Source of the DNA: Lachnospira sp. UBA5912
GTDB taxonomy: Bacteria; Bacillota; Clostridia; Lachnospirales; Lachnospiraceae
Direction of reading: 5' to 3'
DNA length: 8,407 bases
NCBI GenBank assembly: GCA_002435585.1
Contig: DJDY01000195.1
Location: 1-8,407 of the forward strand
The notes below the pieces were generated by a model. The model searched no databases and was not told where the DNA came from. It was given only the letters and a program-made list of their open reading frames with translations. Shown here piece after piece: positions 1 to 6,758 of the stretch. A program made the position numbers and the translations under genes. The first letter of the stretch is position 1, and each line of letters starts with the position of its first letter.

Positions 1-50
1 ATATGATGTCGTCCGTATGTTAATCGAATGTGTGTTAAACAGTAATATAA

Positions 51-1976
51 TCACGCTGAAGCCCTATTAAAGTAATCTTTAAGCTGAATGACAGGTTGTG
101 GCTTGGCATATTTGTAACCCTGTATATAATCAAATCCTTTGTCAATGCTGTAGTCTGCCTGTTCATCATTCTCAACGCCCTCTATCAGCAGTATAAATCC
201 CTGTTCTTTAAAGACACTTGTAAGGTGCGAAACAATATCAGATACGGCTGAGTTATCAAGCGATTTATACAGCAGACTTTTATCAAACTTAATTGTATAG
301 AAAGGACATCCTATAATGCGTTCAAGATTAGAATATCCTGTTCCAAAGTCATCAAGATAGAACTTGATGCCAGATTGATTGAGTTTTTCCATGTTACGAA
401 GCACCATATTAAAATCATCAAATATAGCACTTTCTGTAAGTTCAAGCCTTATATGCTGTGGATTGATTTCATTGCTGCTTATTATATTCATAAGTTCATC
501 AAAAAGGTCACGGTTTGATAATTCTGATGAAGAACAGTTGACAGTAATGGCATCAAAGTCATATTTTGCCTCAAAATCTTTTATTATCTGACAGACCTTA
601 TTAATCATAATCATAGTAAGAGTGTGTATACAATGATTCTTTTCAGCTAAAGGAATGAATCTGTCAGGATAGATGATAGTCCCATCAAGTGATAAGCGCA
701 TAAGTGCTTCGGCGGTTCTGAAGCTGTTTTCACTGACACTGAATATTGGCTGTGCATAACATAAAACACGTTCATCATTAAGATTATTCTGGTTTCTTAT
801 GTCTAAAAGAAGCTGTTCTATCTTATAATTCTCATGGAATTCCCTGTAGTCCTTATCGGTTGCAAGATAACACTGGTTTCCAGTTTCGTTATATATTTTG
901 TTGAAAAGGTAATCAGACATAGAATTAAGCTTGTGTACATTAGTTATGACAGGATTGTTCTGTATGGCAACTATTTTATAGTTAACGTTGTAGGTTGAAT
1001 AATGCATATGTTCTATAAGACATTGTTCAACATTATTGAGAAATTGTCTTATTTTTGCTTCATTTTTGATATAAAGAATCATAGCAAAATCAACATTATT
1101 AAATCTGTAAATGTGTACCATATGGTGCTGCTGTTCTATCTTACGACAGACTTTAGCGGCAATAACTTCAATCTTACTGTTGTGTATAGCATAATTAACA
1201 TTTTTTAATTGTGGAAAACTAAGATATACAACAAGGAAGTTTCTCTTCATTTTCACACTGTCAGAAAATCTTGCGTTGAAAGAATTCTGATTCTGGCATC
1301 CAATAAATTCATCATATGGATTACTATGAAACAATGTGTAATAAATCATAAAAGGTAATACATATGTGAGACTTGTAAATATAGCATTTTTAGTAAGATA
1401 CTGGACTGTAAGCATAAGAAAGTCAGCAGGTATGAAAACCATCGCATATTTGTTAACTACAGTAGGAATTGTATTTCTGTTAATAAGCACGGTTAAAAGG
1501 CATAAAAAACATGTCAATATGCCAAATCCAAGGTAGAAGTTAATAAATGCCTCTACAGATATCGCATTATCAGCAGTAAGGTAATTCGATTCCTGTGAAT
1601 AAAACCATATAACTGCTGCAGAGTAAACAATTGTAAATATTGTAAGTACATAGTGAAGACCAGTTCTGTTATTATATATCTTAGAAGAAAGAAAACTAAT
1701 ATAGATATATAATGATGTAATTATGATAAAATATAATGCAAGGTACAGAACTGAAACAGCTATACAGAATTGCATACTGTAATTCTCACTGTGGGTTGCA
1801 CAATATATAAGACCAAGATGTGAAATAATGGCAGTTAAAGATATAAGAACACCACAATATATTATTTTATATGATTTGGTTTTTCTCGGGTTAGAATAGA
1901 CCATAAGAAAAATAAGATATAAACATGTGATAAGACTGAATATTTCTGCTGTTACGTTGTATCCTCCAATTAACAT
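51..1976 (-). CDS. Membrane-bound cyclic-di-GMP phosphodiesterase (7TM - degenerate GGDEF - EAL)
   Basis: Likely hydrolyses the second messenger c-di-GMP to pGpG at the inner face of the membrane. The 641-residue protein starts with about seven hydrophobic segments (roughly 9-28, 37-58, 69-95, 107-126, 145-166, 177-194, 197-216), probably a sensor module. A GGDEF-like domain follows, with the signature replaced by NNVDF (293-297), so cyclase activity is not expected. The EAL domain (about 390-635) keeps EALMR (E423), N480, the glutamates of ELTE (E512, E515), the DDFGTG loop (D542, D543), K563, E599 and Q619. This is the full metal and catalytic set known from active EAL enzymes. The start is ATG at 1976, which has GGAGG 5 nt upstream; a TTG four codons earlier lies on that ribosome binding site. 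It is divergent from tcdA. The ligand of the membrane part is unknown. Family call is firm; activity is inferred. Confidence 0.93.
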   Translation of the reverse strand: MLIGGYNVTAEIFSLITCLYLIFLMVYSNPRKTKSYKIIYCGVLISLTAIISHLGLIYCATHSENYSMQFCIAVSVLYLALYFIIITSLYIYISFLSSKIYNNRTGLHYVLTIFTIVYSAAVIWFYSQESNYLTADNAISVEAFINFYLGFGILTCFLCLLTVLINRNTIPTVVNKYAMVFIPADFLMLTVQYLTKNAIFTSLTYVLPFMIYYTLFHSNPYDEFIGCQNQNSFNARFSDSVKMKRNFLVVYLSFPQLKNVNYAIHNSKIEVIAAKVCRKIEQQHHMVHIYRFNNVDFAMILYIKNEAKIRQFLNNVEQCLIEHMHYSTYNVNYKIVAIQNNPVITNVHKLNSMSDYLFNKIYNETGNQCYLATDKDYREFHENYKIEQLLLDIRNQNNLNDERVLCYAQPIFSVSENSFRTAEALMRLSLDGTIIYPDRFIPLAEKNHCIHTLTMIMINKVCQIIKDFEAKYDFDAITVNCSSSELSNRDLFDELMNIISSNEINPQHIRLELTESAIFDDFNMVLRNMEKLNQSGIKFYLDDFGTGYSNLERIIGCPFYTIKFDKSLLYKSLDNSAVSDIVSHLTSVFKEQGFILLIEGVENDEQADYSIDKGFDYIQGYKYAKPQPVIQLKDYFNRASA

Positions 1977-1981
1977 AAGTG

Positions 1982-1986
1982 CCTCC
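1982..1986 (-). promoter_or_regulatory. Ribosome binding site that fixes the phosphodiesterase start
   Basis: On the minus strand a perfect GGAGG lies 5 nt before ATG at 1976-1974. The upstream in-frame TTG (1988-1986) overlaps this motif, so it cannot use it and is unlikely to be the start. Confidence 0.85.
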
Positions 1987-2011
1987 AAAAGATGTATAAC
2001 TATAAGTATAT

Positions 2012-2040
2012 ATTATACATATAAGACAGTATTTCCACAA
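2012..2040 (-). promoter_or_regulatory. Candidate sigma-A promoter for the phosphodiesterase gene
   Basis: Read on the minus strand, TTGTGG (2040-2035) is followed by a 17-bp spacer and a perfect TATAAT (2017-2012). This leaves a short leader of about 25-30 nt before the ribosome binding site. The -35 box matches consensus at only three positions, so the call rests on the -10 box and the spacing. Confidence 0.5.
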
Positions 2041-2104
2041 TGGTGAAAAAGATACATATTTAGGCACATTATAAGCGATTTTGAGTGATTAAGAATGTGT
2101 TTGG

Positions 2105-2133
2105 CTGTCAAAGACATAATATCAGAATATAAT
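2105..2133 (+). promoter_or_regulatory. Weaker second candidate promoter reading toward tcdA, overlapping a small palindrome
   Basis: CTGTCA (2105-2110) lies 17 bp before a perfect TATAAT (2128-2133). The -35 box falls on the 11-bp palindrome TGTCAAAGACA (2106-2116), which could be an operator or could be chance in AT-rich DNA. It would give a tcdA leader of about 110 nt. The promoter at 2172-2200 is the better candidate. Confidence 0.25.
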
Positions 2134-2171
2134 AGAAAATATATATAGAAACTATAAGAGATATAGAATAG

Positions 2172-2200
2172 TTGATTTTTTTAAATGTATTATATATAAT
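2172..2200 (+). promoter_or_regulatory. Candidate sigma-A promoter of tcdA
   Basis: TTGATT (2172-2177), an exact 17-bp spacer and a perfect TATAAT (2195-2200) form a classical vegetative promoter. Transcription would begin near 2207, giving a leader of about 40 nt with the ribosome binding site AAAGGAG at 2233-2239. Confidence 0.65.
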
Positions 2201-2248
2201 CTCATAGGGAATTAACTACTATAATGGTAGGTAAAGGAGATATATATA

Positions 2249-3007
2249 ATGCTGACACAATTTTCCAGAACAGAGTTATTATTTGGTAAAGAAGCAATGG
2301 ATAAGCTTGCACACTCAAGGGTAGCAGTATTCGGAGTAGGCGGAGTGGGCGGTTTCGCCTGTGAAGCACTGGTAAGAAGTGGAATAGGTGCGTTTGATCT
2401 TATAGATGACGACAAAGTATGTCTTACGAATCTTAACAGACAGATTATAGCGACAAGAAAGACAGTCGGTAAGTACAAGGTTGATGTCATGAAAGAAAGA
2501 ATGGAAGAGATTAATCCGGACGTTGATGTACGTGTACACAAGTGTTTCTTTCTTCCTGAAAATGCCGATGATTTTCCATTTGAGGAGTATGACTATATTA
2601 TAGATGCAGTAGATACAGTAACTGCAAAGATAGCTATTGTAATGAAGGCACAGGAACTCGGTATTCCAGTTATAAGCAGTATGGGTGCAGGAAACAAGCT
2701 TGACCCTACAGCTTTCAGGGTAGCTGATATCTATAATACAAAGGTATGTCCTCTTGCTAAGGTTATGAGGCGTGAGCTTAAGAAGAGAGGCGTTAAGAAG
2801 CTTAAGGTCGTATATTCTGAGGAGCAGCCAACAAGACCAATAGAGGATATGGCTATAAGCTGCCGTACTAACTGTATATGCCCTCCGGGTGCAGCCCACA
2901 AGTGTACTGAAAGAAGAGATATTCCGGGAAGTACAGCATTTGTTCCATCGGTTGTGGGGCTTATCATAGCTGGGGAGGTTATTAAGGATATCGCGGGGAA
3001 GAATTAG
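2249..3007 (+). CDS. tcdA: tRNA threonylcarbamoyladenosine dehydratase (TcdA/CsdL family, ThiF/E1-like)
   Basis: ATP-dependent enzyme expected to dehydrate t6A at position 37 of ANN-decoding tRNAs to the cyclic form ct6A, by adenylating the side-chain carboxylate. The 252-residue protein is slightly shorter than the E. coli enzyme (268). Its E1-like Rossmann core shows the nucleotide loop GVGGVGG (29-35), the acidic pair D53/D54 after the second strand, NLNRQ (61-65), K75 in the GKYK segment, IDAVD (118-122) and SMGAGNKLDP (144-153). The C-terminal part has four closely spaced cysteines (C205, C209, C211, C219), then a PGSTAFVPSVVG segment typical of the family. ATG at 2249 has AAAGGAG 9 nt upstream. 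It stands alone, divergent from the phosphodiesterase, and is followed by structured non-coding sequence. A different E1-like sulfur-carrier activating enzyme is the alternative, but the NRQ and AGNKLDP context favours TcdA. Confidence 0.92.
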   Translation: MLTQFSRTELLFGKEAMDKLAHSRVAVFGVGGVGGFACEALVRSGIGAFDLIDDDKVCLTNLNRQIIATRKTVGKYKVDVMKERMEEINPDVDVRVHKCFFLPENADDFPFEEYDYIIDAVDTVTAKIAIVMKAQELGIPVISSMGAGNKLDPTAFRVADIYNTKVCPLAKVMRRELKKRGVKKLKVVYSEEQPTRPIEDMAISCRTNCICPPGAAHKCTERRDIPGSTAFVPSVVGLIIAGEVIKDIAGKN

Positions 3008-3018
3008 TAGCAGAAGTT

Positions 3019-3093
3019 AATGATACCAGGGGCAAAAGGTTTAAACCCGCATGAGCTTGCTCATAGGTGGGGGCTTTTACCCCCAACATCATT
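3019..3093 (+). other. GC-rich structured element of unknown function (possible RNA element or tcdA terminator)
   Basis: A compact GC-rich block in otherwise AT-rich DNA, starting 12 bp after the tcdA stop. It is closed by AATGAT (3019-3024) pairing with ATCATT (3088-3093). Inside, CCCGC-ATGAG (3046-3055) pairs with CTCAT (3060-3064) and, past a 2-nt AG bulge, GTGGG (3067-3071) around a CTTG loop. GGGGG (3069-3073) pairs with CCCCC (3080-3084) around CTTTTA. These two hairpins compete for 3069-3071. A third option pairs GGGGCAAAAG (3029-3038) with CTTTTACCCC (3074-3083), 9 of 10 positions, as a long-range helix or, for the loop part, a pseudoknot. There is no U-run directly after it, so it is not a standard terminator. 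I do not recognise it as a named RNA family. Confidence 0.5.
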
Positions 3094-3105
3094 TAATAAA
3101 TAGAC

Positions 3106-3201
3106 AAAAGGCTGTTGTATGAAACAGTATAATATGCAGGCAGGAAATATGGTATAGTATCTGCATATTGTACAGATGGGGTTTCGTGCAGCAGCCTTTT
3201 T
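3106..3201 (+). terminator. Long imperfect hairpin ending in a T-run (terminator or small RNA)
   Basis: The arms 3106-3125 and 3181-3200 pair over all 20 positions, 17 Watson-Crick and 3 G-U. The outer end is AAAAGGCTG with CAGCCTTTT, and TTTTT runs through 3197-3201. Inside, AATATGCAG (3131-3139) pairs exactly with CTGCATATT (3161-3169). The three wobble pairs have T on the left arm and G on the right, so they pair only in plus-strand RNA; the minus-strand transcript would have A-C mismatches. This favours plus-strand transcription, either as the end of the tcdA transcript or as an independent small RNA. The stem is much longer than a usual intrinsic terminator and the T-run is short. No target-site duplication was seen that would mark a mobile element. 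Confidence 0.55.
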
Positions 3202-3250
3202 GTGTGGCTTTGTCAAGAGGAGGGGAAGACTATAGGAAATGATATATGCA

Positions 3251-3282
3251 TTTTAGGGAAATTGAGTTATAATTTCCTAAAA
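3251..3282 (+). repeat. Inverted repeat upstream of potA, possible operator or hairpin
   Basis: TTTTAGGGAAATT (3251-3263) pairs with AATTTCCTAAAA (3271-3282) around the loop GAGTTAT, with one bulged G. The same half-site, AATTTCCT, recurs at 3293-3300, and AGGAAAT occurs upstream at 3234-3240. Repeated half-sites suggest a protein-binding cluster more than a terminator. A TAAAA follows the stem, not a T-run. Confidence 0.45.
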
Positions 3283-3355
3283 ATGGAAGAAAAATTTCCT
3301 GAAAGTGCTTGATGTTTTTTAATAAAGTCATAGCATTGTATTATAGAAATAAAAG

Positions 3356-3386
3356 TTGAAAAAGAAATGTAATATTTTACTATTAT
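3356..3386 (+). promoter_or_regulatory. Tentative promoter for potA
   Basis: TTGAAA (3356-3361) matches five of six -35 positions. Downstream are TACTAT (3378-3383) at 16 bp and TATTAT (3381-3386) at 19 bp. Either would give a potA leader of about 150 nt. Many AT-rich alternatives exist nearby, so confidence is low. Confidence 0.3.
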
Positions 3387-3538
3387 TGCATATTTTTATT
3401 GATTAATTGATTAAAAATTTATAAAATACAATTATAAATTCGTAAGTATATTCTATGCTTATTAAGCGTATTAAAAAGCTTTTATAAGTAGTTAAGATAT
3501 GCTATCTATTTTGCATAGAAGGTATGGAAAGAGGAGCA

Positions 3539-4987
3539 ATGGCAGATAAGGGTAAGTCAGAAAACATAATTGAACTAAAAGACATATGCAAGGTGTATGA
3601 TGATAACGGCTTTAAGGCTGTTGATAACTTTAACCTGCAGGTTAGACGCGGTGAATTCGTAACATTTCTTGGTCCATCAGGATGTGGAAAGACAACAACA
3701 TTAAGAATGATAGCGGGATTTGAGATGCCGACAAGTGGGCAGATACTCCTTAATGGAGAGGATATATCACAGCTTCCAGCCAATAAAAGACCTATTAATA
3801 CGGTATTCCAGCGATATGCCCTTTTTCCACATATGAATATATATGACAACATAGCATTTGGACTTAAGCTTAAGAAGCTGCCAAAGGATGTTATAAGAAA
3901 AAAGGTTAAGAGAGTTCTTTCAATAGTCGACCTTGAAGGCTTTGAGGACAGAAAGATATCTACTCTTTCAGGCGGACAGCAACAGCGAATAGCGATAGCA
4001 AGGGCGCTTGTCAACGAGCCTGAGATACTTATGCTTGATGAGCCGTTAGGTGCGCTGGATTTAAAAATGCGTCAGGAAATGCAGCTTGAGCTTAAGCATA
4101 TGCATGATGAACTTGGAATTACATTTATATATGTAACGCATGACCAGGAGGAGGCGCTTACTATGTCGGGTAAGATAGTAGTGCTTTCAGAAGGAAAGAT
4201 ACAGCAGATAGGTACGCCTGAGGATATATACAATGAGCCACAGAATGCTTTCGTAGCCGACTTTATCGGTGAGAGTAATATCTTTAAGGGAATTATGACC
4301 GGTAATATGAAGGTCAGATTTTGCGGCGGTGAATTTCTTGGTATGGATGATATACCAGATGGAACACTTGTCGATGTTGTTGTAAGACCTGAGGATGTAA
4401 TTATAACTAAGCCTGAGGATGGAACAGTAACAGGTGAGGTTACATCAGTTATATTCAAAGGTATGCACTATGAGGTTACAGTTGAGTCAGGCAAGTATGA
4501 GATGGTTATAAGAACTACCAAATGTTATGCTGTCGGAGATAAAGTTGGTATGCAGCTTGAGCCGGATGGTATACACGTTATGGTTGCAGAAGACCACACA
4601 ACAAGCTTCATTACAAGTATTAATGCTGATTATACACTTGATTTTAACGGAAAGGTTATTAACTGCGATTTAACAAAGGTTATACCTAAGTCATGTATGA
4701 GCGGCGGCACTCTTGTTGATGAGAATAAGGAAAGCATAGATATCAGCAAGCTTAAGATAGTTGTATCTATACAGCCTTACGATATAAAAATGAGTGATGA
4801 TGTTGAGGAAGGTCTTGTATCAGGACGAATAATCAACCTTATATATAAAGGCGACCACTACAGTTATGTCATAAGAACTGAATACGGACATGACCTGATA
4901 GTTGATGATGAGTATCTGTGGAATATGGATGATACAGTCAGTCTTGTCATGCCGGAGGACAAGATGCAATTCCAGCTTAAGAAGTAA
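3539..4987 (+). CDS. potA: Spermidine/putrescine ABC transporter ATP-binding protein PotA with extended C-terminus
   Basis: Cytoplasmic ATPase that powers polyamine import through PotB-PotC. The 482-residue protein has a complete nucleotide-binding domain: Walker A GPSGCGKTT (45-53), Q-loop in FQRYALFPHM (90-99), signature LSGGQQQR (143-150), Walker B ILMLDEP (163-169, catalytic E168) and switch H201. PotA proteins are usually about 350-380 residues, so this one is roughly 100 longer. The extra length looks like a second copy of the TOBE-type regulatory unit: about 281-326 (VVRPEDVII ... GEVTSVIFKGMHYEVTV) resembles 408-457 (VSIQPYDIK ... GRIINLIYKGDHYSYVI). The start is taken as ATG 3539, preceded by GAGGAG. 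The in-frame ATG at 3524 would add five residues but has only a motif 1 nt away. The ABC call is firm; polyamine specificity rests on the potBCD context. Confidence 0.94.
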   Translation: MADKGKSENIIELKDICKVYDDNGFKAVDNFNLQVRRGEFVTFLGPSGCGKTTTLRMIAGFEMPTSGQILLNGEDISQLPANKRPINTVFQRYALFPHMNIYDNIAFGLKLKKLPKDVIRKKVKRVLSIVDLEGFEDRKISTLSGGQQQRIAIARALVNEPEILMLDEPLGALDLKMRQEMQLELKHMHDELGITFIYVTHDQEEALTMSGKIVVLSEGKIQQIGTPEDIYNEPQNAFVADFIGESNIFKGIMTGNMKVRFCGGEFLGMDDIPDGTLVDVVVRPEDVIITKPEDGTVTGEVTSVIFKGMHYEVTVESGKYEMVIRTTKCYAVGDKVGMQLEPDGIHVMVAEDHTTSFITSINADYTLDFNGKVINCDLTKVIPKSCMSGGTLVDENKESIDISKLKIVVSIQPYDIKMSDDVEEGLVSGRIINLIYKGDHYSYVIRTEYGHDLIVDDEYLWNMDDTVSLVMPEDKMQFQLKK

Positions 4988-5024
4988 CTGAAAAAAGCAT
5001 TATGGATATTAGCAATAAAAGATA

Positions 5025-5092
5025 ATAAATGTCATATCAGTACTAATGAAATATTTTGAACAAGATATTTAATATATATTATTGACATTTAT
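5025..5092 (+). repeat. Nested stem-loop in the potA-potB gap
   Basis: The 152-bp gap contains an exact 10-bp inverted repeat, ATAAATGTCA (5025-5034) and TGACATTTAT (5083-5092). Within it AAATATTTT (5049-5057) pairs with AAGATATTT (5062-5070), one G-U pair, around the loop GAAC. It has no GC clamp and no T-run, so it is not an intrinsic terminator. It could stabilise an mRNA end, mark a processing site or be an operator. The right arm contains TTGACA (5082-5087), a perfect -35 box, but no good -10 box lies 16-18 bp away. Chance pairing in AT-rich DNA is possible. Confidence 0.4.
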
Positions 5093-5139
5093 AGTTTTAT
5101 ATAAAAATTTACTTAAAAATTATAAAAAGGATTAATAAT

Positions 5140-5922
5140 ATGGGTGGAGTTTTTTCAAGAAAACAGCTTGGTATTCCGTATGGAATATTTCTTATATTGT
5201 TTGTTGCTGCGCCACTTCTTGTATTGTTTTACTATGCATTTACAAATGGCTCAGGACAGTTTACATTTAGCAATCTTAGTGGTTTTTTTACAGACCCTAA
5301 CACACTTGGAACACTTGTATACAGCTTTGTGTTAGCAGGCGTTGTAACTATAGTATGTCTTCTGGTGGCTTACCCTGTGGCATACATACTTGCACAGAGT
5401 AACCTTAAAAGAAAGTCAGTTATACTTATGCTTTTTATTCTTCCAATGTGGATTAACTTTACATTAAGGATTACAGCACTTAAAGAAGTACTTTCACTTA
5501 TAGAAGGCAATCTTGCATTTTATCCATTCATCAATACAGTGATAGGTATGACATATGATTTTCTTCCATTTATGATACTGCCATTGTATACAGTGCTTGA
5601 TAAGATGGATAAAAGTGTCATAGAAGCGGCGGCTGATCTTGGAGCGAATAATTTCCAGACATTTGTCAAGGTTATACTTCCTCTGTCGGTTCCGGGAATT
5701 GTGAGCGGAGTATCAATGGTATTTCTTCCAGCGATGACTAACTATGTCGTGCTTGATATGCTTTATAACAGTACATATATTATGGGTAGCCTTATCGGAA
5801 GTTACTTCAGTGCATATGACTGGCACAATGGTTCTATGATAGCGCTCATACTTCTTGTAATCATATGCGTTGTGAGTCTTGTATCAGCAGAGGATTCAGA
5901 CAGCGCAGGACGTAAGTTATAA
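5140..5922 (+). CDS. potB: Spermidine/putrescine ABC transporter permease PotB
   Basis: One of the two membrane subunits of the polyamine importer. The 260-residue protein has six predicted membrane segments (about 13-33, 59-84, 93-115, 128-150, 184-206, 231-250). Between the fourth and fifth lies the permease EAA loop, EAAADLGANNFQTFVKVILP (162-181), with the conserved glycine at 168; this contacts PotA. MWINFTLR (103-110) after the third segment start and the overall spacing are typical of PotB. Length is a little below the usual 275-285, with a short polar tail (SAEDSDSAGRKL) after the last segment. ATG 5140 has AAAAGGA about 8 nt upstream. It follows potA after 152 bp and is followed by potC 32 bp later, so potBCD probably share one transcript. 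Assignment to PotB and not PotC rests on gene order and sequence character. Confidence 0.93.
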   Translation: MGGVFSRKQLGIPYGIFLILFVAAPLLVLFYYAFTNGSGQFTFSNLSGFFTDPNTLGTLVYSFVLAGVVTIVCLLVAYPVAYILAQSNLKRKSVILMLFILPMWINFTLRITALKEVLSLIEGNLAFYPFINTVIGMTYDFLPFMILPLYTVLDKMDKSVIEAAADLGANNFQTFVKVILPLSVPGIVSGVSMVFLPAMTNYVVLDMLYNSTYIMGSLIGSYFSAYDWHNGSMIALILLVIICVVSLVSAEDSDSAGRKL

Positions 5923-5954
5923 AGTTTATAGTGTATACACAGAATGGAGAAGTT

Positions 5955-6758
5955 ATGTTGAAAAAATGTATCAAGTATGCAGTTATCTGCCTTGTTCTTA
6001 TATTTATGTATGTTCCAATTCTTATACTTGCGGTGTATAGTTTTACGGATGCACCCAATATCGGACCTATACATGGATTTTCGTTACAGAATTATATAAC
6101 ACTTTTTACAACAGAAGAGCTGCGGGATATGATAACGGGCTCTATTATGCTTGCACTTGGAAGTGCAGTGCTTGCAACGATATTAGGAACTACAGGTGCT
6201 ATAGGCGCATTTTATTCTGGAAAACGTGTAAAGAGTACTATTTCAGTGCTTAATCAGGTTCCAGTTGTAAATGCAGATGTAGTTACAGGTTTTTCGCTCT
6301 GTATATTACTTGTAGTTGTATTTGGAATAAGTAAGGATACATATCTTCCTTTAGTTGCAGGACATGTAGTGCTTAGTGCGCCGTTTGTATATCTTGCAGT
6401 TATGCCTAAGCTAAAGCAGATGGATCCAAGCCTTTATGAGGCAGCTCTTGACCTTGGGGCAACACCTTTCTATGCGCTTATACATGTGATTATTCCACAG
6501 GTGGCATCAGGTATATTATCGGGCTTTGTTATGGCAGTAACTTTGTCGCTTGATGATTACTTTGTCGCGACTTATACTAAGCCGGCTACATTTGATACGA
6601 TAAGTACCTATGTTGTAAATGCAACAAAAGGTTCTCAGACACAGATAAAGACGGCACTCTGGGCTCTTTCAACAATTATATTCCTGTTTGTAGTGATTGT
6701 TGAGGTTGTTATGAATTTCGCACCTGCTGGGGGTAAGAAGGAGGCAGATGATGAGTAG
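5955..6758 (+). CDS. potC: Spermidine/putrescine ABC transporter permease PotC
   Basis: Second membrane subunit of the importer, pairing with PotB. With the chosen start it has 267 residues and six predicted membrane segments (about 8-29, 63-88, 107-124, 131-152, 183-205, 234-254). The EAA loop EAALDLGATPFYALIHVIIP (162-181) carries the conserved glycine at 168. Features typical of PotC are the YVPILILAVYSF opening (about 19-30) and SLDDYFVATY (198-207) in the fifth segment. ATG 5955 is preceded by GGAG with 5 nt spacing. A GTG at 5931 in the same frame would add eight residues but has no ribosome binding site. The stop codon lies inside the potD start region, an 8-bp overlap that suggests translational coupling. 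The tail after the last segment is short and acidic (KKEADDE). Confidence 0.93.
   Translation: MLKKCIKYAVICLVLIFMYVPILILAVYSFTDAPNIGPIHGFSLQNYITLFTTEELRDMITGSIMLALGSAVLATILGTTGAIGAFYSGKRVKSTISVLNQVPVVNADVVTGFSLCILLVVVFGISKDTYLPLVAGHVVLSAPFVYLAVMPKLKQMDPSLYEAALDLGATPFYALIHVIIPQVASGILSGFVMAVTLSLDDYFVATYTKPATFDTISTYVVNATKGSQTQIKTALWALSTIIFLFVVIVEVVMNFAPAGGKKEADDE

Larger units (their letters stand above)
3202..3538 (+). promoter_or_regulatory. AT-rich leader and regulatory region upstream of the pot operon
   Basis: No credible gene in these 337 bp. The left end carries four copies of an AGGAAATT-like motif in alternating orientation (3234-3240, 3255-3263, 3271-3278, 3293-3300); the middle pair forms a hairpin described separately. 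The rest is very AT-rich with several loose promoter-like matches, so the true start site cannot be fixed by eye. Just before potA, TATGC and GCATA flank a 10-nt loop and could fold close to the ribosome binding site. No riboswitch family was recognised. Confidence 0.4.

Noticed and set aside
2315..2899. Minus-strand open frame of 194 codons inside tcdA
   Set aside because: It lies wholly opposite a well-supported gene, has no recognisable domain or ribosome binding site, and its cysteine- and tyrosine-rich composition is typical of antisense reading.
3019..3093. Cyclic-di-GMP riboswitch (GEMM-I), suggested by the GGGGCAAAAGG string and the nearby phosphodiesterase
   Set aside because: The resemblance is superficial. 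The conserved GEMM core and its tetraloop-receptor arrangement are absent, and the element lies after tcdA, not in the phosphodiesterase leader.
3106..3201. Miniature inverted-repeat transposable element
   Set aside because: Terminal inverted repeats fit, but no target-site duplication is visible at the flanks and no other copy is in the window. Kept only as an alternative.
3502..4014. Minus-strand open frame of 170 codons opposite potA
   Set aside because: Antisense shadow of the conserved ATPase domain; no family features.
5082..5110. Internal potB promoter starting at the perfect TTGACA
   Set aside because: No acceptable -10 box lies 16-18 bp downstream; TATATA is only 10 bp away. The hexamer is also explained as part of the inverted repeat arm.
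5931..5954. GTG start for potC, adding eight residues
   Set aside because: No ribosome binding site precedes it, whereas ATG at 5955 has GGAG at good spacing and begins directly before the first membrane segment.
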